The notes under the pieces: generated by a model
Seen by the model: the letters and a program-made list of their open reading frames with translations, nothing else
Databases searched by the model: none
Told to the model about the DNA's origin: nothing
Source of the DNA: DATBLE01 sp963837265
Lineage (GTDB): Bacteria > Actinomycetota > Thermoleophilia > Gaiellales > Gaiellaceae
Assembly (NCBI GenBank): GCA_963837265.1
Contig: CAWIMQ010000006.1
Span: forward strand, 620,001 to 684,000
Reading direction: 5' to 3'
DNA: 64,000 nucleotides
Shown: in pieces, positions 48,395-56,636 of the stretch
Numbering within the stretch: position 1 is the stretch's first letter
How the letters are laid out: every line of letters starts with the position of its first letter
Program-made: the position numbers and the translations under genes

Positions 48395-49834
48395 ATGGGG
48401 GCAGAGATCACCGAGGCGATCCGGGCCGAGAGCGACGCCGTCCAAGCGATCGGTTCGGACTATGAGATCAAGTACGGCTTCCATGTTCCGGAGGACTATT
48501 TCTTCAAGTCGGGCCGGGGGCTCTCGCATGAGCTCGTCGAGGCGATCTCGAGCCACAAGGACGAGCCGGATTGGATGCGGAAGTCCCGCCACCGCTCGCT
48601 CGACTACTTCAACGCCCGTCCGCTGCCGACCTGGGGTGGCAACGTGGCCGAGATCGACTTCGACAACATCTACTACTACATCAGGCCGACCGAGAAGCAG
48701 GCGGACTCCTGGGAGGAACTGCCCGCGGACATCAAGGACACCTGGGATCGGCTGGGCATCCCAGAGGCGGAGAAGAAGTACTTGGCCGGGGTCGGCGCCC
48801 AGTACGAGTCCGAGGTCGTCTACCACAAGCTCCAGGCCGACCTCGAGGCGAAGGGTGTCCTCTTCCTCGACATGGACTCGGGCCTGCGCGAGCACGAAGA
48901 GATCGTGCGTCAGTATTTCGGCAAGATCATCCCGCCGAACGACAACAAGTTCGCCGCGCTCAACTCCGCGGTCTGGTCTGGCGGCTCGTTCATCTACGTG
49001 CCGCCGGGCGTGAAGATCGAGATGCCGCTCCAGGCGTACTTCCGGATCAACGCGGAGAACATGGGCCAGTTCGAGCGGACGCTGATCATCGTCGACGAAG
49101 GCGCCTACGTCCACTACGTCGAGGGCTGCACGGCGCCGGTCTACTCGAGCGATTCGCTCCATTCGGCGGTGGTCGAGATCATCGTCAAGAAGGGTGGCCG
49201 CTGCCGGTACACGACGATCCAGAACTGGTCGACGAACGTCTACAACCTGGTCACCAAGCGTGCGGTCGCCTACGAGGACGCGACCATGGAATGGGTGGAC
49301 GGAAACCTGGGATCGAAGCTGACGATGAAGTACCCGGCGATCTGGCTGATGGGGGAGCGCGCGCACGGCGAGGTGCTGTCAATCGCGTTCGCCGGCGAGG
49401 GCCAGCACCTGGACGCAGGCGGCAAGTGCGTCCACGTGGCGCCGAACACGACCTCCCTGATCACGTCGAAGTCGATCTCCAAGGACAGCGGCCGTGCCAG
49501 CTACCGGGGGCTGCTCGAGGTCGCGAAAGGCGCGCACGGCTCGAAGTCGAAGGTTGTCTGCGACGCGCTGATCATCGATGAGGCCTCCCGGTCAGACACC
49601 TACCCGTACATCCGCATTGACGAGTCGAACGTCGACATCGGTCATGAGGCGACGGTGTCCAAGCTCGGCGAGGAGCAGCTCTTCTACCTGATGAGCCGCG
49701 GCCTGTCCGAGTCCGAGGCGAGCGCGATGATCGTCTCCGGCTTCGTCGAGCCAATCGTCAAGGAGCTTCCGCTCGAGTACGCGGTCGAGCTGAACCGCCT
49801 CATCCAGCTACAGATGGAAGGGTCAGTTGGATAG
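48395..49834 (+). CDS. sufB: Fe-S cluster assembly scaffold protein SufB (stand-alone copy)
   Basis: 479 residues, full length. SufB marks include [51 protein letters not shown] (conserved Cys), [20 protein letters not shown] and [19 protein letters not shown]. SufB builds Fe-S clusters with SufC and SufD, receiving sulfur from SufS/SufU. None of those genes is adjacent, which is unusual: suf genes normally form one operon. The start ATG follows AAGGGAG by six bases. Codon use is somewhat less GC3-biased than in flanking operons, so horizontal acquisition or a relocated copy is possible. Confidence 0.93.
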   Translation: MGAEITEAIRAESDAVQAIGSDYEIKYGFHVPEDYFFKSGRGLSHELVEAISSHKDEPDWMRKSRHRSLDYFNARPLPTWGGNVAEIDFDNIYYYIRPTEKQADSWEELPADIKDTWDRLGIPEAEKKYLAGVGAQYESEVVYHKLQADLEAKGVLFLDMDSGLREHEEIVRQYFGKIIPPNDNKFAALNSAVWSGGSFIYVPPGVKIEMPLQAYFRINAENMGQFERTLIIVDEGAYVHYVEGCTAPVYSSDSLHSAVVEIIVKKGGRCRYTTIQNWSTNVYNLVTKRAVAYEDATMEWVDGNLGSKLTMKYPAIWLMGERAHGEVLSIAFAGEGQHLDAGGKCVHVAPNTTSLITSKSISKDSGRASYRGLLEVAKGAHGSKSKVVCDALIIDEASRSDTYPYIRIDESNVDIGHEATVSKLGEEQLFYLMSRGLSESEASAMIVSGFVEPIVKELPLEYAVELNRLIQLQMEGSVG

Positions 49835-49945
49835 CCCCTGCGGGCGACAACGCGAGCACGCTCGCAACCTGTCGGGCGGGAGCGCCAGCCGCCGCTCCCA
49901 CGCGGCGGCCGACTGCCACACGTCGCTGTCGAATAGAACTGCGAG

Positions 49946-50173
49946 ATGTATGAGGCGCTGACGACCCGGCACACGTTCACCTGCCCAACCCAGGGCGAGA
50001 CGAGCGTCAGGCTGTCCGCCTTCCGGGAAGTCGACCGTCTGCCAGGCGCCGCCCACCCAGCCGTGTTCCGCGTCCGCTTCGCCTGCGGCTGCGGCGACGA
50101 ACACTTCGGTCTTGTCTCGCACGACCAGCTCGACTGGGCACCGCTCGGACTGGACGACGGCCCGTCAGACTAG
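49946..50173 (+). CDS. Small conserved actinobacterial protein with CGCG motif (75 aa)
   Basis: 75 residues. FTCPTQGETSVRLSAFREVD then AVFRVRFACGCGDEHFGLVS contains two Cys clusters, suggesting a small metal-binding or structural fold. Similar short proteins occur singly in actinobacteria and have no known role. No Shine-Dalgarno; TAGAAC nine bases before the ATG may be a -10. Confidence 0.65.
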   Translation: MYEALTTRHTFTCPTQGETSVRLSAFREVDRLPGAAHPAVFRVRFACGCGDEHFGLVSHDQLDWAPLGLDDGPSD

Positions 50174-50400
50174 GTGCTAAGACAGGATCTGCAAATGTCC
50201 TCCCCCAACGACTCGGGTTGGAGCAGTAGCTGGCCGACCGCAACCGCCTGGTCGGCGATCGGTTTTTGGTCGGGCCAGGAGGACGAATGGCGAGCGAAGC
50301 TGGTGTCGGTGGGGCGGCCGCGCGGCGTCTTGGGCGGCGAGGCGAGAGGACGAGGCCGACCTCGGCGCGTACGGCGAAGTTATGGGACGAGGTGGTGACG

Positions 50401-50702
50401 ATGCCCGTGGAGATAACGGCCCCTGATCGCGCGAGCGCCGGGGCGCTGCTCGGCGAGGCGGTGTCGCACTTCCGCGCCGAACTCGTCGAGACCGCCGGCT
50501 CAGCGGTGGTCGTCATGCTGCGGCCGGGGGGGCCGCGTCGGTGGGCTGGGTCTTCGAGCTCCTTGCTCTGGTCGAGCGCTGGCTCGAGGCGCACAATCTC
50601 CAGGTCGCAAACGTGCATCATGGAAACCGCAGCTACGTGATCACCGCTCCAAATCCCGACGTTCAACGGGAAGGCAGTCCCGGCCCGGCCGCCGCCGTGT
50701 AA
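50401..50702 (+). pseudogene. Small-protein family member 1 (IxAxD...ERWL...RSY), frameshifted
   Basis: The first part reads MPVEITAPDRASAGALLGEA; after a run of seven G (50526-50532) coding moves to another frame, giving VFELLALVERWLEAHNLQVA then HHGNRSYVITAPNPD and a TAA at 50700. Adding one G would restore about 100 residues. The same architecture is seen in the proteins at 51742-52011 and 54484-54759, so the family assignment is internal to this window; function unknown. An upstream in-frame ATG at 50287 with AGGAGG could extend the N-terminus by 38 residues. The ANTAR regulator gene follows after six bases. Confidence 0.6.
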
Positions 50703-50708
50703 TTGCCG

Positions 50709-51401
50709 ATGCCCACTGATCTCCAGCATCTACGCGTCCTGATCGCCAACGAGAAGCGTGACCGGCTGGAGTTGCTCGCCCAGGTGGTGATCGGGCTCGG
50801 CCACGATGTGATCGCCCGCGAGATCTACGTGAAAGAAGTCGGGGCGCTGACCGCGAGGGAGCAGCCGGATGTCGCGATCGTCGGACTGGGGCTCTCCTCC
50901 GAGCATGCGCTCGACCTGATCGGCGAGATCGTTCGTGAGGCGTCCTGCCCCGTGATCGCGCTCCTCCATGCCAACGACCCCGCGTACATTCATGAGGCGG
51001 CCAAGCGCGGTGTCTTCGCCTACATCATCGACGGGACTCCAGAGGAGCTGCAGAGCGCGATCGACATCACGCTCCAGCGCTTCACCGAGTACCACAACCT
51101 CCAGGGTGCTTTCGGGCGGCGCGCCACGATCGAGCAGGCCAAGGGGATCCTGATGGCCCGGCACGCGATCGACGCCGACACCGCGTTCACCATGCTGCGC
51201 GACCACTCCCAGCACACCGGCCGCAAGCTCGCCGACGTCGCCGCGGCGATCGTCGAGAGCCACCTCCTCCTGCTACCCGCGCGCCCCGGTGCAGCAGCCC
51301 ACGACGGCCACGCAGCCGGGGGCGCACAAGCGGGAGTCCGGCTGGTCCCGACCCCGGGCGATCCCCACGGAGAACACGAGCCCACGAGCGAGGGGGAGTA
51401 G
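50709..51401 (+). CDS. Response regulator-like protein with ANTAR RNA-binding domain
   Basis: 230 residues. An N-terminal receiver-like domain (RVLIANEKRDRLELLAQVVI, DVAIVGLGLSSEHALDLIGE, SCPVIALLHAND) is followed by an ANTAR domain with the hallmark RRATIEQAKGILMARHAIDA and AFTMLRDHSQHTGRKLADVA (about 138-195). ANTAR proteins bind paired hairpins in mRNA and prevent termination. The phosphoacceptor pocket is atypical: IVGLGL replaces the usual D-x-x-M after the third strand, so phosphorylation may not occur. The 35-residue Pro/Gly/His tail is probably disordered. It abuts the next small gene (TAG-ATG). Confidence 0.88.
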   Translation: MPTDLQHLRVLIANEKRDRLELLAQVVIGLGHDVIAREIYVKEVGALTAREQPDVAIVGLGLSSEHALDLIGEIVREASCPVIALLHANDPAYIHEAAKRGVFAYIIDGTPEELQSAIDITLQRFTEYHNLQGAFGRRATIEQAKGILMARHAIDADTAFTMLRDHSQHTGRKLADVAAAIVESHLLLLPARPGAAAHDGHAAGGAQAGVRLVPTPGDPHGEHEPTSEGE

Positions 51402-51512
51402 ATGAAGGGATCGCAGAAGCCCAAGCACTCGGTGAAGAAGCAGCCGCAGCGCTCGTTGAAGGAGCGTCGCGCCGCGAGGCGGGCGGCCGTAAGGGCCAGG
51501 GTCGACGCCTGA
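51402..51512 (+). CDS. Small basic peptide (36 aa)
   Basis: ATG follows the ANTAR stop with no gap and opens 36 codons: MKGSQKPKHSVKKQPQRSLK and ERRAARRAAVRARVDA. Fourteen or more residues are Lys or Arg, so a nucleic-acid-binding peptide is likely. The upstream GAGGGGGAG acts as a ribosome site. Short basic peptides of this kind are conserved in some actinobacteria but uncharacterised. Confidence 0.55.
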   Translation: MKGSQKPKHSVKKQPQRSLKERRAARRAAVRARVDA

Positions 51513-51569
51513 GTCGACCCCCAGGGCCTAGCGCCCTCCTTCTCCTTCCCAGACCTCCTAGGCCGCCCC

Positions 51570-51588
51570 CGGCGAAGCGGCTTCGCCG
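51570..51588 (+). terminator. GC hairpin after the ANTAR/basic-peptide genes
   Basis: CGGCGAAG / CTTCGCCG perfect 8-bp stem with a three-base loop, about 60 bases downstream of the basic peptide gene and ahead of convergent genes. No T-run. Confidence 0.4.
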
Positions 51589-51605
51589 AACGGGAGCCCC
51601 TTCCG

Positions 51606-51745
51606 TTAGGCGCCGTACGCCTGGAGGGCCTCGAGGTCGTGCCTGTGCCGCTCGGAAAATCGCGCGCGGAAAACTCCTTCCACTCAAGCTGCGGGCCGTC
51701 GGGGGCCGGGTCGGAGGCGCGGGGCTGAGTTGCCGCGGAGGTCAT
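51606..51745 (-). pseudogene. Small coupled ORF, frameshifted
   Basis: An ATG at 51743-51745 overlaps the upstream TGA (ATGA) and codes MTSAATQPRASDPAPDGPQL then EWKEFSARDF. A second frame from about 51660 then reads FSERHRHDLEALQAYGA and a TAA at 51606-51608. Both pieces look genuine, and joined they give a protein of about 45 residues. The shift lies near a four-T run (minus strand). Function unknown. Confidence 0.4.
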
Positions 51746-52011
51746 TGCACCTCCGCCCGCGTCCAGCGCGCGATCTTGTACGAGCGCTCACCGAGCCACA
51801 TCTCGGCAGATCTCGAACCGGCGTGGTCGAGCCACCGGTCGACCGTGTCCAGCACCCGGAAGATGGTCTGGTCCGATCCACCCCGCACCCGAACCTCGGC
51901 GCTCTGACGACCACGCCGAAGCGACACGCGCCGATCACCGAAGGCCACCGCCAGCGCATCTGCGAGTTCATGTGCACGTGCAGCATCCCCCGCCACGATC
52001 CGCATCTCCAT
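51742..52011 (-). CDS. Small-protein family member 2 (intact, 89 aa)
   Basis: The only intact copy of a family found three times here: MEMRIVAGDAARAHELADAL, a central strand region (SAEVRVRGGSDQTIFRVLDT), VDRWLDHAGSRSAEMWLGER and SYKIARW. Alternating strands and two helices suggest a compact alpha/beta fold; acidic-then-basic distribution hints at a partner or nucleic acid contact. No known family is recognised. A second ATG two codons in is an alternative start. It is coupled by ATGA to the ORF downstream and has a conserved 22-bp element upstream. Confidence 0.65.
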   Translation of the reverse strand: MEMRIVAGDAARAHELADALAVAFGDRRVSLRRGRQSAEVRVRGGSDQTIFRVLDTVDRWLDHAGSRSAEMWLGERSYKIARWTRAEVQ

Positions 52012-52396
52012 CTCGATCGTCCTTCGAGCCAGTGGACGGAAAGCGCTCCGCCCGGTTGCTGAGGGTGGATCTCGGTGCGACGCCGACCACTGTGGCGGTC
52101 GCGGGGGTTTGCGCGCGAGCCCCGATGGTTGTGGGTCGCAAGAGCCATCTGTAGCGCCGGATGCGATGGAAACGGTGCGGATTCGCCCGGGACGGAGAGG
52201 AGACGGCGTCTCGCGAATGCTACGCTTGCGGTTGTCAGTGTCGTAATCGTCGGCACTGTGGCGTGCTTGCCGGGCCGCATACCTCGAGGCCCGGCGACTT
52301 GTCCTCGCACAGACAATGCGGGTTGGAGCAGGTTCCTGCCGACCCCACTCAGGCCGGTCGGCGATCAGCCTCGACGAAGGGAGCAGACACCCAGCC
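52012..52396. other. Intergenic region carrying conserved element copy 1
   Basis: Contains CCGCCCGGTTGCTGAGGGTGGA (first 20 bases at 52048-52067), one mismatch from the copy at 54822-54843. Apart from that element, no gene or promoter is recognised in the 385 bp between the divergent family-2 gene and the membrane protein. Confidence 0.4.
52048..52069. repeat. 22-bp conserved element, copy 1
   Basis: The same 22 bases with one difference (G for A at position 8) occur at 54822-54843. Both copies lie upstream of a minus-strand MEMRIVA-type gene, at 37 and 63 bp before its ATG. A shared operator, RNA leader element or duplication relic would fit. Confidence 0.6.
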
Positions 52397-53110
52397 GTGA
52401 TCCTCACCGTCATTCAGATCGCACCGCTGATCTGGCTACTCTTCATTGCAGCCTGGGCTCTCGTGGTGTGGCTCGGCCAGGGCTCGCGCCGCAGCAATCC
52501 GTTCAGGCGCAGGCTCGACCAGCTTCTCGTACTCCTCCTTCCCCAGCCCGAGCCGGACGGTCGTGGAACGTTCGCAGCACTCAAGCAAGACACGGTCAGA
52601 GCATTCAGGCGGCAGGCCGCCTCCCAGACACTCCGAGGGTCCGCCCGCCGCTGGCGAGCCCTGCTCGGGGCCGTGTACGCACAGGGCTATCAGGTCGCCT
52701 CGGAGACGATCTCATCCCCAGCGGAAGGCGTCCACAGCGGCGAGCTCGTCCGAGAGACCATCGAGGCGTTGAAGGCCGAGCGGGCCAGCGGCGGCGCAAC
52801 CGTGCCGGCCACGGAAGACCCGGTCGTAGTGATCGCGTACGGGCTCGGAGCCTGGCCTCCGGGAGCAGACCTGACGAGCCTCGAGGAGCTGCTCGGGGAA
52901 CTCGGGGTCTCTCACGGAGTTCTGCGGAACCGCTTCGAGGGCCTCCTCCGTGTCATTGCACCCGCAAGTCAGAGTCGAGAGTTTCGCGGGTTGGCCGGCG
53001 CCTCGTTCGTCCTGGGCGCTTCGGCGCGCATCGTCGAGGCGGCAGACCCTCGCGGCAGAAGCGTTCCACCGCCGGGATGGCTCGCCGCGCTCAGGGCGCA
53101 CAGACAGTGA
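52397..53110 (+). CDS. Membrane-anchored protein of unknown function (237 aa)
   Basis: One N-terminal membrane helix (IQIAPLIWLLFIAAWALVVW) and a cytoplasmic-looking remainder: an Arg-rich juxtamembrane stretch, helices around LRGSARRWRALLGAVYAQGY, and a C-terminal GASFVLGASARIVEAADPRG that is repeated as a relic at 55075-55200. No catalytic motif or known domain recognised. The GTG was taken as start because the hydrophobic helix begins there, with GAAGGGAG 13 bases upstream. It is divergent from family member 2. Confidence 0.55.
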   Translation: MILTVIQIAPLIWLLFIAAWALVVWLGQGSRRSNPFRRRLDQLLVLLLPQPEPDGRGTFAALKQDTVRAFRRQAASQTLRGSARRWRALLGAVYAQGYQVASETISSPAEGVHSGELVRETIEALKAERASGGATVPATEDPVVVIAYGLGAWPPGADLTSLEELLGELGVSHGVLRNRFEGLLRVIAPASQSREFRGLAGASFVLGASARIVEAADPRGRSVPPPGWLAALRAHRQ

Positions 53111-53338
53111 GCCAGATCCCCGGGGTTCGAGGCCGCTACCGGCCGACCCTGGGTCGACGCCGCTCTATTCGAGGATGTTCGCTGCGCTTGCGGCCAGGAG
53201 CGGGACGATGATCCCGGAGAGCATGCATCGCGGTCGAAGCCTGCGCCGTGGCTCGATCATCGGGCAAAGCGTTCGCAGCTTGGGCCGGTGAGCCGGACCG
53301 GCTTCGGCGGGGAGAATGCGTCTTTCAGGGGTGGGGGG

Positions 53339-54487
53339 TCAGGCCGCAGCGGCGCCTCCCTCCCCTTCCCAGACCCGAAGCGCCTCGGTCTCCGCAGTTC
53401 GGTCGCGCTTCTCCGCCTTCACCGCGGCGATCGGCACGAGGGCGATGCCTCCGGTCCTGAGGTTGCGCCGGGCCACTGCCCGGGTGGCAAGCGAGGCGAG
53501 GACGCCGATGAAGGCGGCGGCAAGTGCGCTGGTCACGAGCAGGAGGCCTGAGGCGAGAGAGAAATTGATCGCGATGTCCTTGCCGACACCAAGCGCGAGC
53601 AGAATGCCGGCCGTTGCTCCGGCGCCGACGACGACGCCTCCGGAGGTGATTGGGATCACGCCGGCTGCAGCGGCGAGGCAGATCACGGTGAGCGCGATGG
53701 TCGGCGAGAAGGAAAGTCCGAGTGCGGTGAGTAGGGCGGCGCTGCCGAAGGCGCGCGTCGACCAGCAGGCGAACAGGTAGAACCAGGCGACGGTTGCGTC
53801 GCGGCGTCCCCGCATTGTCGTGTGCCGGCCGACGTGCTCGCTGATCGTTCGCAGGCGACGGCTGCGACGTAGGAGTGGCAGATGGATCAGGCGTCCGCCG
53901 ACGACCAGCAACGTGCAGCAGGCGACGCCGAAGACGACGACGATCAGCAACGGGCCCCGTAGGGCGGAGCCGCTCGTCGCCGTCGCCGAGATCGAGAGCG
54001 GCAGCATCGCGATCGCATCAATCAACCCGAGCGAGACGATCGAGAGGACGATTGCCTCGAAGCCGACGCGAATACCGCCAAGCTTCCGCAGCATGCCCAC
54101 CTTGACCAAGTAGTCGAGACGGAAAGGAAGCACCGCCCCGCTTGCCGCCGCCGCACCAACCGAGGCAAGACAGCGGGCTTGGTCGGGACACTCGTCCGGC
54201 GGGAAGAGCCGGTGCCAACCACGAGCGCGAAACAGGAAGCTGGCAAGGTAGGAGAGGGCGGCCGCGGCGGCCGGCGCGGGCTGCGCGTCATCAAGCGGCC
54301 AACTCGCATGCGTCAGCCGCCGCCCGACCAGAATCGCGGCGGCGACCGTGAGCAGGACAAAGGCCAGGCTCGCGACAAGTCGGCCCCGGTGCCGCGACGC
54401 AGCGAGCTCGATCGTCCCACGGGCGAAGGCGAACTCCACGCCGGAGCTACCGCCGTGCAGGGTGACGCGGGAACCCGACCGATTCAT
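53339..54487 (-). CDS. Multi-pass membrane protein, LPG-synthase-TM/UPF0104-like
   Basis: 382 residues with seven or eight hydrophobic helices, starting LVASLAFVLLTVAAAILVGR. Segments SGAVLPFRLDYLVKVGMLRK and GVIPITSGGVVVGAGATAGI (the Pro/Gly-rich pair typical of the flippase-like half of lysylphosphatidylglycerol synthase and YbhN proteins) support the call. No soluble synthase domain is attached. The ATG (54485-54487) overlaps the stop of family member 3 as ATGA. A GCCGGT/ACCGGC hairpin (53284-53302) follows the gene. Confidence 0.75.
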   Translation of the reverse strand: MNRSGSRVTLHGGSSGVEFAFARGTIELAASRHRGRLVASLAFVLLTVAAAILVGRRLTHASWPLDDAQPAPAAAAALSYLASFLFRARGWHRLFPPDECPDQARCLASVGAAAASGAVLPFRLDYLVKVGMLRKLGGIRVGFEAIVLSIVSLGLIDAIAMLPLSISATATSGSALRGPLLIVVVFGVACCTLLVVGGRLIHLPLLRRSRRLRTISEHVGRHTTMRGRRDATVAWFYLFACWSTRAFGSAALLTALGLSFSPTIALTVICLAAAAGVIPITSGGVVVGAGATAGILLALGVGKDIAINFSLASGLLLVTSALAAAFIGVLASLATRAVARRNLRTGGIALVPIAAVKAEKRDRTAETEALRVWEGEGGAAAA

Positions 54488-54759
54488 TGCCACGTCTCGA
54501 CTGGAACCCACCCGGCGAGCCGGTACGAGCGGTCCCCGAGCCATATTTCTGCAGATCCGACCGAGGCGCGCTCAAAGCCACCGCTCGACCGCGTCAAGGA
54601 CGTGCAGGATGGCTCGATCGGATCCATGCTCGACACGGACGTCCACCTCTCCTGGTGATCCCCTGGAAGCGAGGCGCGCTCTGCGCCGACGACGAGAGTC
54701 AGCCGCTCGGCGAGTGCGCCAGCGTCCGCGGCGTCCGGTGCCACGATCCGCATCTCCAT
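54484..54759 (-). CDS. Small-protein family member 3 with out-of-frame middle (91 aa)
   Basis: N-terminus MEMRIVAPDAADAGALAERL and C-terminus VGSAEIWLGDRSYRLAGW align with member 2. The middle (about 54575-54649) does not, unless read in a second frame, where it gives EVDVRVEHGSDRAILHVLDA and VERWL and then a stop. Two opposite frameshifts therefore cancel: the ORF is open end to end but about 25 residues are scrambled. It may encode an altered protein or reflect two sequence errors. Coupled by ATGA to the membrane protein gene. Confidence 0.6.
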   Translation of the reverse strand: MEMRIVAPDAADAGALAERLTLVVGAERASLPGDHQERWTSVSSMDPIEPSCTSLTRSSGGFERASVGSAEIWLGDRSYRLAGWVPVETWQ

Positions 54760-54821
54760 CCGCGATTCCTCCCTCAGCTCATGGTCCCGGCGTCGAAACG
54801 CGGCCGGCCGACAAAGCTGTA

Positions 54822-54843
54822 CCGCCCGATTGCTGAGGGTGGA
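54822..54843. repeat. 22-bp conserved element, copy 2
   Basis: Starts CCGCCCGATTGCTGAGGGTG; differs at one position from 52048-52069. It sits 63 bp upstream of family member 3, the same side and orientation as copy 1 relative to family member 2. Confidence 0.6.
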
Positions 54844-55230
54844 CCTTTCGCGGCGCCGAATTGCTATGGCCCGCAGACACTCGCAGCGCCGATCGATGAG
54901 GCGCTAGCAGAAAAAGCATAGCGCTTTCGTGCTTGTAAGTGGAGTCAAAGCTGACCAGAAGCGGCCGAGGGGTCCTTCCGCAACGACCTTCATCCCGTGC
55001 GGGTGATGCCGCGCCGCAAGGGGCCGGCGATGGTCGCTGCATGAGCCCGCGGGGCATCGAGATCCGGCGAGCCCGCCTCGTTCGTCCTGGGCACCTCAAC
55101 GCGAATCGTCGAGGCCGCATACCCTCCCGCCAGAAATGTCCCACCTCCGGAATCGCTGGCGGCAGCACTCAGGACGCCCGAACGAAGGGGAAATGCATGA
55201 ACGCCAGCCCCGGAATGTGGCCCCGGGCCA
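54844..55230. other. Intergenic region with decayed module
   Basis: No intact gene. It contains a relic of the membrane-protein C-terminus (55075-55200). The rest has scattered stops in all frames and is lower in GC than the window average, as expected for decaying DNA. Confidence 0.4.
55075..55200 (+). pseudogene. C-terminal relic of the 52397-53110 membrane protein
   Basis: Reads ASFVLGTSTRIVEAAYPPAR then NVPPPESLAAALRTPER, matching ASFVLGASARIVEAADPRGR and SVPPPGWLAALRAHR of the intact gene in 25 or so of about 37 positions. A stop lies in frame 30 bases upstream (55042-55044), and nothing of the N-terminal part or membrane helix is found. The preserved order relative to the 22-bp element argues for an old segmental duplication. 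Confidence 0.65.
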
Positions 55231-55268
55231 CGGGGCAGATCTAGCTAAACGGGGCAGTTCTAGGTAAG
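55231..55268. repeat. Tandem imperfect 19-bp direct repeat
   Basis: CGGGGCAGATCTAGCTAAA (55231-55249) is followed without gap by CGGGGCAGTTCTAGGTAAG (55250-55268), 16 of 19 identical. Tandem GGGGCAG-containing units resemble the multiple terminal repeats of IS21-type elements, but no transposase is present. It may be an element end left behind or a binding site; it overlaps the stop of the next minus-strand gene. Confidence 0.4.
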
Positions 55269-55451
55269 AGGTACTTCGGGGTCACGGGGGTCGCTTGCCT
55301 CGTCTTGCTCGTTCACGATCCGTTGGTCGTCCTTCACCAGCGCCTCCTGCCGCAACTTTTCGGCATCGGTCGCTTCCGCAGTAGTCATCGGGCCTGTCGG
55401 CGGCCGGTGACCACCGGGCAACCGCTCGAGGAAGGCGCGGAAGCGCTTCAC
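55260..55451 (-). CDS. Small acidic hypothetical protein (63 aa)
   Basis: GTG at 55449-55451 with GGAGG ten bases upstream. The product opens with a basic helix (KRFRAFLERLPGGHRPP) and ends with an acidic tail (KDDQRIVNEQDEASDPRDPE). A shorter form from the internal ATG at 55388 is possible. No family recognised. Confidence 0.45.
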   Translation of the reverse strand: MKRFRAFLERLPGGHRPPTGPMTTAEATDAEKLRQEALVKDDQRIVNEQDEASDPRDPEVPLT

Positions 55452-55570
55452 GCCGACAGCGTACCTCCGGTTGCTGTATGACGCACAGTAAGAGCCCATT
55501 CGTGCCGGAGGTGCAAGAGAGGGGGCCCGGCGCAACCCAGGCCCTCTCTGCTGGTGCTGAGTATGTCGAG

Positions 55571-55885
55571 CTACGCGACGGCCTTGACGCCGTTGCTCTG
55601 AGCAACGACCTTGCCGCTCGTGATCTTCGGCGGGTTCGGGATCGCCGTGTCGAGGTTCTCGTCGGTGATCCATTTCGCCACGACCTTGGTGGACTCGTCG
55701 GCCTGCTCAGGCGTCTCGAAGAGACCGAGCGAGCTGAGCACGCCGTTGCCAGACTCGATGAGGTAGTAGCCGGCGAAACCAGACAGCTTGCGGAGCTCGG
55801 GGACGAGCTTCTCGTTGACCTTGCCGGTGACCTCGTTCGTGCGGGCCGTGTCGACACCCTCGTAACGACGAATGGTGGCATGCAT
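55571..55885 (-). CDS. Small ABM-like (dimeric alpha/beta barrel) protein (104 aa)
   Basis: 104 residues: HATIRRYEGVDTARTNEVTG, then LRKLSGFAGYYLIESGNGVL and SLGLFETPEQADESTKVVAK. This is the strand-helix-strand-strand-helix order of the ABM/Dabb barrel, common in small dimeric proteins of soil bacteria. The His/Asn/Trp set of true antibiotic monooxygenases is not obvious. AAGGAG lies six bases before the ATG. Codon use is less GC-biased than the flanking core genes. Confidence 0.7.
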   Translation of the reverse strand: MHATIRRYEGVDTARTNEVTGKVNEKLVPELRKLSGFAGYYLIESGNGVLSSLGLFETPEQADESTKVVAKWITDENLDTAIPNPPKITSGKVVAQSNGVKAVA

Positions 55886-56228
55886 GTGATGCTCCTTCTC
55901 TGGTCATACAGGACAGAGCGCTCGAATGGGCACCCTGCTGCGGTCGAGCCAAGAGTTACAGTCGAAGAGGAAAGTGCCGGCCTCGGCGGCTTCAACAGCT
56001 AGAGCCAACGCGCACCGACAAGCATAGCCGCAATCCCTCGCCACTGTCGGATTCGCGCCGTTCCTAGGTTGACCGGCGGCTGACTCCGCGTCCGCTGGGA
56101 CGACGACCATGAGAGCGTCTTCTATCCCTCCAGCGACTCGACGAGCCAGAAAGCTGAACCGAGGAAGAAGAGATTGGTTATCGGGGACGGCCTTCCACGT
56201 GGCGCGCGGTCGAACGGCGAGGACGTCG
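55886..56228. other. Intergenic stretch, nothing recognised
   Basis: 343 bp between two minus-strand genes. No coding frame, repeat or convincing promoter was found, apart from a loose TGTATGAC at about 55898-55905 that could be a -10 for the ABM-like gene. Confidence 0.35.
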
Positions 56229-56393
56229 TCATTCCTCGACGACCACGGTGCGCTCTTCGGCCTCCGCGACGGCGTCGGCCGCCGACATGGCCTCCTCCTC
56301 GCTGATGTGGTCTTCGATCACGCCTTCGCCATAGTCGACGTGCCACATGTCGTGTTCCTTGTAGACCCGGATCGGCAGTCCGCTCTCGGGCAT
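56229..56393 (-). CDS. Small acidic protein (54 aa)
   Basis: ATG (56391-56393) preceded by GAGGAGGG. Product MPESGLPIRVYKEHDMWHVD, then YGEGVIEDHISEEEAMSAAD and AVAEAEERTVVVEE. Two strands followed by an acidic helix resemble DUF2188-type proteins. Good coding character with a proper ribosome site despite the small size. No function assigned. Confidence 0.6.
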   Translation of the reverse strand: MPESGLPIRVYKEHDMWHVDYGEGVIEDHISEEEAMSAADAVAEAEERTVVVEE

Positions 56394-56636
56394 GTCTGCC
56401 ACCCTCCTCTTGAGCTTGGCCCGAAGCGTAACCTCGAGCCCGGGACAACTCGGGTCAGAGCGAGACTTGCCGCTGTGAAACCGCCCGAACGGCCATTTAT
56501 TTCATCTGCACCTCCACCTCACACCCAGGTGGATTCGGGATGGCTTCGTCAAGGTTCTGTCTCTCCATCCTTGCCACAGCGCAAGAAGCCTTGGTGCTTG
56601 CAGAAGCGCCGGCAGCGTCGCCCGTCTCGCTTACGC

